Shown: in pieces, positions 12,301-22,238 of the stretch | Layout of the letters: each line of letters begins with the position of its first letter | How positions within the stretch are numbered: position 1 is the stretch's first letter | Source of the DNA: Wallemia ichthyophaga EXF-994 | Taxonomy: Eukaryota > Basidiomycota > Wallemiomycetes > Wallemiales > Wallemiaceae | Length of the DNA stretch: 64,000 nucleotides | Assembly: GCF_000400465.1 (NCBI RefSeq) | Contig: NW_008806290.1 | Span: forward strand, 124,001-188,000 | Direction of reading: 5' to 3' | The notes under the pieces: generated by a model | Told to the model about the DNA's origin: nothing | The model's input: the letters and a program-made list of their open reading frames with translations, nothing else | Database searches by the model: none | Program-made: the position numbers and the translations under genes

Positions 12301-15011
12301 TATAGTATGGGTCAACATGTTCAAAGTATTCGTCTCGCAGCTCGTATGTTCCATAATCAGAAGTACCATCGGGTGATCTAAACTTGGCAACTTTGTTGAG
12401 TATCCTATCGAACGCAGGATCGTCTACCAAAGTATCTGATATTAATCTAGTAAATTCAGAATATGTTGATGGACCAAAACAGAGTGCGTGTATCAGTGAT
12501 CTTTCGATGCGCTTCTCCTTTGACCATCCACCAATGTTCGTTGGCTCTGTCAGACAGGCGATCAGCAATAGAATAAACTCTTCAGCCATTGCTGGTGTTT
12601 GCTTTTCGTCATACACTGAGTGATAAACATAACCTTCAAACCAAGTGAGCATGTCGAATTTCGTCAGCAGTGACACCAATGCTTGCTCGGCATCGACGAT
12701 AGTGAACATAATTTGAACGTTGAAGAGATCCAAGTCGTAGGTGTTGTCTCTGAACGTGATTTCTCGGTAGTGGTGTACTTGACCACGTACAGAAAAGCCA
12801 TTGCGAACCCACAATCCACAACGAGCTTGAGCAACAAATGCACAAACTAAAAAAACCGTCAGCAGATTCTAAGGTGATTTTCATCAACTTACCTCTCATT
12901 GGCTGCTCAAAGAAGGCAACTGCAGGTAAGAGATTGTTCCTGGCACGTTCGCCGAATATGAGAGGCAGCTCGCGTGTATTGACACCTTCGGGATAAAAGT
13001 GACCTAGAATTTGAACATGCTTCAGAAGATTTCCGAGCCACCAGTGTAGTGGATGATGGAAACTAACTGATTCATAGGCGACACTATAGTCAATTACGTC
13101 ATACGCATGTCCACCAAATTGTATACCAGCTTCTTTGGTTGAGAATGTTGGTCTGTGCATAGTTTTAGCAATACCATCCAAAATGTGCTTGATCAGTGTT
13201 ACCAGTTGAATAGGAGTGAAGTTGGACGACAGGTCACCGAGCGCGTTAGTCACTTTGGTCAATTGTATAGTGCAATTAAAGGCATTAATCCAAGCGTCAG
13301 ATTCGTATTCAACATGCTCATGAACGGCTCTTTGGAACTGGTTCATATCTGTGAAGGGAATGAAGAATTGAATAAAGTCGTCCAACAAGTCCATCCTTTT
13401 TGGCAGCTCATCAACAACGGCTTCATTAGTTAAAAGCGTCTTGAGGTCATGGATAATATTCAGGTATCGCTTGTGTCTGATTGAAGTAGATTCGCAGTCG
13501 ATGATATCATTGCTTATTTTGTCAACTAGTTTAATCTGTTTAGGTGAAGTTCTCTGCTCTGTCAAGAAGGCATAAATAAGATGCAGGATTGTCGTTAGTA
13601 GTGAGTTGGCGTGAAATTCTGAATTGAAACATATCAACGATGCAACAGATGGTGTTGTAAAAACTTGAATGGAGAACAATAAAGCGGAGAGCTCTGGTTC
13701 GTGATCTTGTAATAAGTAGCTTTCAACCAGGTTCTTGTAGACCAAAGCAAACTGCAAGCCTGAGTCTCGTTAGTAAACAGCTCCTGCAAAGGTGATGAAC
13801 GCACCAACACGACAACGAACGTCTTGGTTTACACCCAACAAAGCGACAAGCATATCCCTGAACAATTTACGTGCTCTCTTCCACATTCTGGACTCCAATA
13901 AGAATAAGCACTGTAAATTAGTCATCTGACGCTTGTCTTTGGTGATTTTATCAATGTGGGTTGATGTAGAAACCTTGAGCAGCTCTTCTGCTACAATCAA
14001 TCTCAACTCTTGAGGTCTTGAGTGGCAGAGATCGAATAGAAATTCGAGAAGAAGATGACAAATATCTTCAAGATAAGTGTCGTGAGATGGCCTGATCGTG
14101 ACAGCGAGATCGATGGAGTTGATAATAACAGCAACTTTCAATAGAGCGTTGATATCGCTGGATGACTTAAGTACTTCTCTACCCTAAAAAAAAGTTAGTT
14201 AAGAAAAAGGTGAGAAAATGCAACGTGCGTGTTGATCGACGTGCTCTGCAGCTGTTCTAGATGTAGAGTGAGAGCAGTCAATAGCCAGGGAAACTTGCTC
14301 AATAACTTCATCGAAAGAGTGGCGTTCATCGTTCCACAAGACGACAGACCAAGGGCCAGGCTCAGATTGAGATTCAGGTTTAAGTGTAGGGAGTGACTTG
14401 ACCTGAGGAATGTTGGTAGGGGGGGTGAATTCGGTCGGGGAATGAGCAATAGTGTCAATAATGAATTTAATGATTGTAGAAACGTAGAGACGTGCTCTTT
14501 GGAGGGATTCTTCGGGAAGGTGAACATTCACATTGTCTGGTTCATCCAAGTGCGCGGGTCTTCCTGGATCGATTCTCCAAGCTTCAGGATCGCCACAATC
14601 GCAACAACCACCAGCTGTCATAAGGCTGAAGCTGATCTGGTGATTACTGAAAGGGTGATCGGGGGAATCTTGAGGGTGAGTAGCGTGAAAGCAGCGTGAA
14701 CAAAACACAGTTGTTGGATCTATAGCGCAGTCTTTGCACCTGTAAACGACGTCACCCTTCTTAAAAACATAACCACATGGTTCAAATTGAGATCTGCCTC
14801 TTCTCCCCCCGAGGAACTTATTCTGCAGCTCATTGAATCTTTCATTAGCGCCAATATCGAGATGATCGCCGGTAACGCCAAAGAAATCAGGCGCAAAAGG
14901 GCCAATGAAGGATTTGTAGAGGGAGTCCTTTGTATTTGATTGGTTAAAATTAAAAATAGAATCTCTTTGAGGGTTTTCCAGTAAGCATCCAAGGACTTGT
15001 TCAAAGCTCAT
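9390..15011 (-). CDS. UBR1: N-recognin E3 ubiquitin ligase
   Basis: Recognises N-degrons and ubiquitinates them with an E2 partner. The first exon holds the UBR box (CGYVFKKGDVVYRCKDCA ... GCCDCGDPEAW) about residues 75-145. A long helical middle follows, then a RING-type cluster beginning DCIVCQEVLGG and ending CGHRMHLSCFE ... FICPLCKGLGN, and the C-terminal autoinhibitory Cys-rich domain (CPNCNQ, CLLCGASLC, CNTHMKKCGGVVGAYF). The last exons encode GEVDIGI-R-RGKPQYLHKRR and end GGWRTM. About six introns are inferred; the one near 13.76 kb has a GTTGGT donor and a TACTAAC branch point. Predicted length is near 1,750-1,800 residues. The ATG at 15011 is the only in-frame Met before the UBR box that needs no upstream intron, and it lies 21 nt from the opposing start codon. 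Confidence 0.94.
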
Positions 15012-15032
15012 CAACGTTAACCAACAACGGTG

Positions 15033-16915
15033 ATGGCAGATGTAAAACTCTATGATGTGGATCGATATCAATTTAATTCGATAGATTTCCACGCATCTAT
15101 AACACAGCATTTAGCATTAACTGATAAGCAGCACTTGCTGGATATCAGAGATGCCGGTACGGAGGATGGCTATATGAGGGAATTCGATGGGGACCATATG
15201 TACATATTTAACCTATTAATCAAGGTTATGAGATTCGTCAAGGATTCCTTCAATAGACCAATTTTTGAACAATTCGAATTCATCCCAGATCAAGCCCAGG
15301 ATCCCTATTTCCACTCTATAGTCACAGATCCTTTCTCCTTATCTCAATTAGAGAAGAATGTTAACTCCGGCTTCTACATTACCACCAGAGCCTTTGAATC
15401 AGATTTATTCCGCGCTTTCGACGCTTTCAGATTAGGTAGCCCTATCGGTAGTCTCCGGTACGGCAACGTAAACATTCTCCAGCGTTTTTATGTCGGCCTT
15501 TTTGCCCCTTCTCATTTAACACTTCCTCAAGAATTCAATTTCGCCTCTGCAAAAGCTGGTCCTGGTAACCCTTTCGCTGAAGAACTAGCTGAAGGTCAAC
15601 CTGGAATGGAAGGTGTTGGTCCAGCTACTTCTAGAATCCTAACAAGGCATAGGTATTTTAAAGACGATGCTCAATTCAGAGATTTACACTTGAATATGGG
15701 TGATTGGGTGCATATCATCAACCCAGACGACGCAACAAAGCCTATACCAGCTCAGCTGTTCAAGGTCTTCACTCCTGATTACTCCTCCCATATACACATA
15801 ACTGTTTGCAGATATTACAGGCCTGAGCAGACTGTTCATGCTCCTTATAGGACTTTCTACGAAGACGAGGTATTCAAGTCGGGTAATTACGTTGATTTAC
15901 CAATTGAAGATCTTCTCGAGAAGACTTTTGTTATGTTTGCTACTAAGTATTCCAGGGGCAGACCAAAGGAGCACTTATGGGACAAGCGCAGACCACTTTA
16001 CGTCGTCGAGCACAGGTATTCACCAAAGTCAAAAACAGAAACAGGTGGTTTCTCAAAGATTAAATCGTGGAACGCATGCATACCTGAAGAAGTACGAAAA
16101 ACAGAGTATGAAATGGACTCATACGATGACCAACAAAAACCAGCGTCTTTGATGTCACCCTTTATGCGAGGTATTGAAGGACCAGGTAGAATTGACGAAA
16201 ATGCACCACCTCCTCAAGAAGTTGGCCCTGTTGCTGTTAGTAATGCGGCCATTGTTGCTGAGCAAGTTAAATTGATGCCTGAAGGTGCAATGGTCTCGGC
16301 AAGTCAAGCAGGGCAAGGCTCAATGTTACTGAAGAAGCAACAAAAGGACTATATGCTTCAGCAAACGACTCAAGCTAGTAAAAAAATACAAGGTGAACTC
16401 AAGAAGACCACCCCAATATACGATAAGCCATCAGTAAAGCGCGACAGAAAGGGTAAAGAGTTGAAAGAGCTCGACAGATCGATACAGAGTATGTGCAAGA
16501 AGAGAAACTTGGGTGATCATGGTGAAGTCACTACTATCCCCGAAGAGACTGGTAGGTAGTTTACTCTGTTGATGGTGTGCTCTAACCAAACGAAGCTGCA
16601 TTCTTTGAAAGAGACGCTGAAACTAACAAGCTCAAGTGGTTTTCTGGTATGCCTATGATATTACCAAAGAGAGGACAAACTGCATACTCGGCGGAGTACC
16701 TTCTCCATAGACTCGAAGGCGAGCCGCAAACGAAGAAAAGCAAGACATTGCCTTCTATCTCTGAAGAGTCTCTGCATGCTTTCGATGACTTTTGTCGGAA
16801 TACGTTTGAGACGCAAAAAGAAAGTCGAGCTGAAACCAATACAACAGCACTAAACGCAAGTGAACCACTTCTGTATTTGTCTGAGAGCATATCAAAGACG
16901 ACTAACTTATTGTAA
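15033..16915 (+). CDS. bromodomain-BAH protein, RSC1/RSC2-like remodeller subunit
   Basis: Probable subunit of an RSC/PBAF-type nucleosome remodeller. Exons 15033..16551 and 16596..16915 give 612 residues. A divergent bromodomain spans about residues 55-160 (FEQFEFIPDQAQDPYFHSIV, LSQLEKNVNSGFY). A clear BAH domain follows at about 205-330 (GDWVHIINP, QLFKVF, CRYYRPEQTVH, FYEDEVFKSGNYVDLPIEDL). The C-terminal part contains KLKWFSGMPMILPKRG. Yeast Rsc1/Rsc2 have two bromodomains and an AT-hook; I see only one bromodomain here, and the YN motif that contacts acetyl-lysine is not visible where expected. The start is the first ATG in frame; Met-47 is an alternative that would give more room for a promoter. 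Confidence 0.82.
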
Positions 16916-16951
16916 AGTATCATATAAATTGTCTTTCTTAAAAACTGTCAA

Positions 16952-17946
16952 ATGATTGATAAGATTCTTATATGCAGACACGGAGTAAGGAGTTGAGCAC
17001 ACAGGGATTCATCTAACAAGCAATAAACAAGTTTAGAGCCAATTGGGTTGACAGTAGCTGGTTGGTTGGGGTTGAAGGAGAAGATATATGCTGACGCAAC
17101 AAAGGCCAGCGGAAGACAGAGATACTCCACTGGCTGCGTATGGCGTGGTGAGAATGAGAAAACTAGCGCTACTAGACGTAAAAAGCTCACCGGCGCAACC
17201 AGGATCAAGCAAATCAGCTTGCGGAGCATCTGCGATCGTCATACAACGCGTCATCGATTTACAGTTCGCCGTTCCACAGGTGCCTGCAAACCTCTCAACC
17301 GACTTCGCAGGCGTTTAGCCTCCCAATTCGAGTAGAGCCGGGTGTAAGTGGACAAATAGAAATTGATTGAGCAATGTTCTTATGGCGTGATCAGATACAG
17401 GAATGGTTTCACGAGAATCCACCAAACAAAGCACCTACATTGCATCCTCAGCCGGTGTACACGGATCTCAAGGCTAAATTTGGCGAGATTGACACCCAAT
17501 ACAAGCCCACTTTCTATCCAAATCGTCATGGAGAATCTCTAGAACAACTCCACGAGCGATGCAAGATTGCACTAGCAAATCTCATCAGGAGGGAGGAAAG
17601 AAGGGGAGTTTCTGGTACTATTCTTCTCTTTACACACGCCGCTAGCGCTATTGCACTTGGCAGAGGTCTGCTCAATGACCCAGATAGAAATATTAGAGCA
17701 GGTTGTGCTTCCTACTCTGAGGTAAGCGTACTGCACACGCTCATCCAATGTTAATTTTTGTTTCAGTATGTCCGCCGAGGGGACGCTTGGGAGATTACAA
17801 AGAATGGCAATAGTGACCATCTCATTCAAGGAGAAGAGCGCCATTGGGACTTTTCACTCTCTACTCGTGAATATGAGGATGGTTTGCAAGGTACTGAAAA
17901 TCTTGATCAGGGAGAGTGGGGACTTGTTCCAGAAGCTCGTCTGTAA
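16952..17946 (+). CDS. histidine phosphatase superfamily protein (Tfc7/YNL108C-like)
   Basis: Phosphoglycerate-mutase-fold protein. Six exons join cleanly: 16952..16984, 17032..17060, 17105..17147, 17203..17343, 17401..17721, 17767..17946, giving 248 residues. The catalytic RHG is split by the first intron (ICRHG-FRANWV). Then come DTPLAAYGVDQANQLAEHL, YSSPFHRCLQT with its conserved Arg, EWFHEN, and the second catalytic His in LLFTHAAS. This matches the fungal family of the tau55 subunit of TFIIIC (Tfc7) and its paralogue YNL108C. It has no extra C-terminal domain as in Tfc7, so a stand-alone phosphatase-like protein is the safer reading. One intron uses a GTTGGT donor. The start is 36 nt after the stop of the upstream gene. 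Confidence 0.85.
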
Positions 17947-18034
17947 GGAACGAAGGGATATTGATCGATATTGTCGTGGTCCTCAATAATCATACATAGA
18001 GTCTTAGACATTACATGGTGTAGAACTAGTCAGA

Positions 18035-18982
18035 TTATGCCTTGCTGTAGCCCACTTTGAACTGAGTCAAGGCAGCTACAGAACCAAATAAGCCAACCCA
18101 AGCCTTGAGTCTGTTAGAATGGCTGATTTATCGCAATTTTTCGCTCACATCGTTTGAGAAGATACCAGTTGGTAAAGACCAGTGCAGTGTCAGGGGAAGA
18201 TAAGCAAGGTTAATGATGGTATCGTCGACAATTGCTTTGTACTGAGTATCTAAAGCAAGCTTATTGACGCCTTTCTCTTCTTGGACATCTCTCTGCTTGT
18301 CCTTCAGCAGAAGAGCGTGATTATCGTAGTTGTGGACGAGCTACAACGACCGCAGTCAGATGATCGTCCTGAAGAGTGTATAAATCGCGTACCTGAAGTA
18401 CCGTGTAAATCATCCAGAATCGGCAAGACCATGTTGCGATTTTACCCGAAGTTGCAGGCTTGAGAGGTAAAACACCATGATGTGCCAAATACCAGAGGTG
18501 CTCTAAAGGGAAGTATATAATCATTGAAAGTGCTTGCAGTCTTTCTACGTTGAGCGATAGCTTTGACACTTTACGCTCAGATTCAATGGATTCTGCCCAC
18601 TGAAGCATAGGGAGAAGTCCTGTAACGAGTAAGAAGTGAGCCAAAGTGTAATGCTTTTGGTATACCCAAACCCACCCCATAAACGGAGCAAAACGCGATG
18701 ATCACCGACGAGACTACCTAAAGAACGCGCCGATGCGGACAGTCCGCGTGCACTGTTTGATTTGCTGGAAGACCATACGACAAGCTTAGAAACGTATTGA
18801 ATGAGCATAAAGAACTGGGAATTGTTTGTAAATTACCGTGAATACCTCGATAAACTCACTTTGTCTGTTCCCGACCAGGTTGACAAGTAGCGGATGAGCT
18901 TATCGAAGTTATCTGGGCGTATACGCTTGATAAGCTTGCCCAAGAGACCTAGAGTTGCTAAGTTGCGACAATCGAGCACCAT
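18035..18982 (-). CDS. PEX11: peroxisomal membrane division protein
   Basis: Membrane-shaping peroxin that drives peroxisome elongation and division. Conserved Pex11 features read in order: RPDNFDKLIRYLSTWSGTDK, then FFMLIQYVSKLVVW, VSKLSLNVERLQALSM, YFPLEHLWYLAHHG, GKIATWSCRFWMIYTVLQ, LPLTLHWSLPTGIFSND and a last exon AWVGLFGSVAALTQFKVGYSKA. About four short introns are needed; the last ends at CAAG so that ND joins AWVG. Length is about 245 residues, as usual for the family. The ATG used lies inside a CATG palindrome, so an ATG on the opposite strand overlaps it. Confidence 0.9.
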
Positions 18983-19053
18983 GACCGTTTTGAGCGTTTA
19001 GTGTAAGAATCGTTTAGATTACGCTACCTCACTTGACACCAACGATCATTTGA

Positions 19054-20496
19054 ATGACAGTGGCAGAACTCGTTAACCCCGATCCGCGATACTGCTTTCC
19101 TGCGAGAGTTTCAATCAAGCACCCGTGCGTGTAGTAGGCTTGGATAGATATCCACGATCGACTGAATTCCATTATAGGCAACTTAGGGATCTCATACAGA
19201 CAGCGGATAACAGCTCTGTTTACTATCCACACAATCGATCCATTATCAAGCACTATCTTGATGCCCCCGGTGTAATTCCCTCTATTGTCACATATCACCG
19301 CTGTCTGACTTCAAGTCGCAGAAACCCAAAGTAAAGTCACAGCTCGGCTACTCTCCTGTCACGCTGTCCACTGGTTCTGGCCTCTTGGCTAGCGCTGGAA
19401 GCTCTGGAGAGATCACGTTGCAATCACTCGATCAGGACAACAGGTGTGTTTTAAGCGTTAAGCGTTTACGCGTAAACACGTAAGCATAAATATTTTCTAA
19501 CACAGTTAAGTGGCTTTTTTGAAACCCGCTTTGGTAGTGCGATCAACAATCACATCGCTTTTGCGCCCGAATCTACAAGTTCTGTGGAACCGCGACTGCT
19601 AGTCTGTAACAATGACAATCTAGTAAGGATATTTAGGGTTGGCATAAGGACGGAGCAGCCAGAATTGGATCTGGTAACCACGTTGAAATTTAACACTGCC
19701 GTTAATCAGGGTTTGTTATAGATGAAACGCGGTCATGTATCTTCTGACAATACTCTCAGCTTCTATTTCCCCTAATGCACGTATATGCGTAGCTGTAGGC
19801 GATACCAACGAAGTCCATCTCTTTGATTGTGGCAATTCGGGGACGTTTCGCAGAGTCAAAACATTAACGAGCGCTACGGATGGTGGATTTTCAACAGCTT
19901 GGTCAGCTGATGGACTAAAATTTGCTGTGTCATCTCAAGATGGGTTGTGCACAGTCTGGGATATTAGAAGTAGTAAGCCGCTCGAGAAATTTTTCACTCG
20001 AAATCAAACACCGTCAAGGGCAGTTAAGTTTACGTCAAACGCTGCCAGTAAGGAGTTAATGGTATTTACGGAGAGTACAAACAGTATTCACGTGGTAGAT
20101 GCAATGACCTTCTCACCTGTGTCACAACAGACATTGGATTTACCCTCTGCAGCTTCGTTATCAACACCACCATTTTTATCACCTCGCTCTGAGTCTCCTT
20201 TGAACGATGAGGAGAGTATAAACTCGCCCGAATTCTTCTCAACTTTCTTCCCCTCCTCGAATACAAATAGCAGATCACTTCGACAGATATTCAATAACTC
20301 ATATGGCGCCACGCTGAATAGGTTGTCGCCAAATCATTTACCTGGAGAGCAGCGGTATTGCAGTGAAGTGCAAGTAGCAGGCATTGCCTTCTCAATGGAT
20401 GGCAGCCGGTTATATGCAGCTAGCGAGAACGGGGTGATGGACTATGAAATCAACGGCGCAAATACTAAGTTATTTGAAGGAGGGGAATTCATGTGA
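19054..20496 (+). CDS. WD40-repeat protein with DUF2415 region
   Basis: Fungal WD-repeat protein of unknown function. Recognisable parts are FHYRQLRDLI near the N-terminus, SISPNARICVAVGDTNEVHL, FSTAWSADGLKFAVSSQDG followed by TVWDIRSSKP (a WD blade of the DUF2415 type), and a last blade VAGIAFSMDGSRLYAASENG. Introns are needed near 19080-19110, 19286-19320 and 19443-19506. The start is inferred: the ATG at 19054 joined over a 36-nt GTTAAC-donor intron keeps the frame, but an ATG at 18981 overlapping the PEX11 start is a second option. The stop is also uncertain, because a GTGAGT sits on the last codon; splicing there would extend the protein to 20656. DUF2415 proteins are common in fungi; the role is unknown. 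Confidence 0.68.
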
Positions 20497-20705
20497 GTAT
20501 AAATGTAATAATTGTGAATATCAAAATAATTTTATAAAATTTGATTTTGGTAGAAGTTTTGAGCGGGCTTCTTCATTTCTTGCCTTGCTCACGCACGATT
20601 CTGTTGGAAGCAGTGAAATCCATTGCAAGTTTACAAAGTCAATTACAAACTTGTAGATCGTTCTCCACAACACTCGTATTCCACTCAGCAAAGAAGAGAA
20701 CAAAG

Positions 20706-22104
20706 ATGCCACCAAAGAAGAACCAGCAACCAGAGCAAAAGATTAGACTTGGAAGACCGGGCAACAACCTCAAAATGGGTATTGTTGGTCTCCCAAACGT
20801 CGGAAAGTCATCTCTTTTTAACATCATGACTTCTTGCGATCTTGGCAAAGCTGCCAACTTTCCTTACGCTACCATTGAACCAGAAGAGTCAAAGGTTATC
20901 GTTCCTGATGAGCGTTTCGATTGGTTAGCTGACCACTACAAGCCTGCATCAAGAGTCCCAGCTTTCTTGTCTGTCATTGATATTGCCGGTCTCACTGCTG
21001 GTGCTTCCACTGGTGCCGGTCTTGGTAACGCCTTCTTGTCTCACGTCAGAGCAGTTGACGGTATTTTCCAAGTCGTTAGATGTTTCGACGACGCAGATGT
21101 CATCCACGTTGAAGGTGATGTCGATCCTATCCGTGATATGGAGATTATCCAATATGAATTGCGTTTGAAGGATCAAGAATGGTTGGAGAAGGCCGTCGAC
21201 TACCAAAAGCGTACCGCAAGATCCGCCAACCACACCACGCTCTCTGGTAAAGCTGAGCACGACAAGCTCCAAACTATCATTAAAGCTCTTGAAACTGTCG
21301 CAGGTAACGAAGAAAGTGGTGTTGAAGGTATGGACATCCGTAAGCAAATTTGGTCTGCTAAGGAGGTGAGTTTTACTCTTGCGTCGCCAGCTTTTGCAGC
21401 CTATTATGATGATAAAGAGCATTGCTCGAAACCCAGCTCGTCGAAAAGACAGGAGTAACGCCCATGTCTATGAGATAACGTTTATTCTGATTCTTTTTGC
21501 TCAACCTGGCACGCCCTTATTTTAAAACAAACTAACACATATTCAGGTTGACGTTATTAACGGTTTGAACTTGCTCACTGCTAAGCCAATCATTCGTCTT
21601 GTCAACCTTTCAAAGCGTGACTATTGCCGCAAGAAGAACAAGTGGCTCGGAAAGGTCAAACAATGGGTCGATGAGAAAAACCCTGGTGATTTAATTATCC
21701 CATTCTCAGTTGCACTTGAGGAAGAGCTCATGCAACTCTCAGATCAAGACAAAGAAAAGGAACTTAAGAGCTTGGAAGAAGAGTACAAGTTGCCTGTCAC
21801 TCAATGTCTCGGAAAGATTACAACAGCAGGATACCAATCTTTGGAACTTATCAGATACTTTACTTGTGGTGAAAAGGAAGTTAGAGCATGGACAATCGCT
21901 TCTGGTACCAAAGCACCACAAGCTGCAGGTCTCATTCACTCTGATTTCGAAAAGAACTTTATCTGTGGTGATATCATGACCTACGATGACATAAAAGAGC
22001 ACAAGACCGAGAACGCCGTGAAAGGTGCTGGTAAGATGAGGCAACAGGGTAAGCCTTATGTGATGAAGGATGGTGATATAGTCTACTGGAAGTCTAACGC
22101 TTAG
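20706..22104 (+). CDS. OLA1: Obg-like ATPase, YchF family
   Basis: Cytosolic P-loop NTPase linked to translation and stress. Exons 20706..21365 and 21547..22104 give 405 residues, the usual length. The G1 motif is [15 protein letters not shown], followed by [21 protein letters not shown] and G4-region VNLSKRDY; the TGS-like C-terminal domain includes [11 protein letters not shown] and [16 protein letters not shown] matches the start of fungal and human OLA1 proteins. The single intron (21366-21546, 181 nt) is far longer than neighbouring introns and contains a candidate snoRNA. The frame stays open upstream of the ATG and encodes a basic, Ser-rich stretch ([15 protein letters not shown]) that looks like a mitochondrial presequence but has no ATG. 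Confidence 0.95.
21400..21496 (+). ncRNA. candidate intron-encoded box C/D snoRNA (snR69/snR71-like target)
   Basis: Inside the OLA1 intron a perfect box C (ATGATGA, 21406-21412) and a box D (CTGA, 21487-21490) lie 85 nt apart end to end, a normal C/D snoRNA size. Between them, AAACCCAGCTC (21429-21439) is an 11-nt perfect complement of the universally conserved 25S rRNA sequence GAGCTGGGTTT in the peptidyl-transferase loop. Taking the degenerate TCGA at 21441-21444 as box D', the fifth-nucleotide rule points to the C of that rRNA stretch, equivalent to yeast C2948, guided by snR69 (from memory). A possible C' box is TATGAGA near 21469. The terminal stem is weak, which lowers confidence. Confidence 0.55.
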
Positions 22105-22238
22105 ATTTCTTTTATTCTACTGTAATATTATATAAACCGAAAATTGCATTGTACTGAAAAAGTGCTTCAATACCTCTGCACACGATTCATCTACACGAAA
22201 TAATTGAGCTTCTGCATAGGAGTACATGGATATAATAC

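Noticed and set aside
10567-12623. Several plus-strand frames of 79-156 codons
   Set aside because: They lie antisense to UBR1, whose minus-strand frame shows clear conservation throughout.
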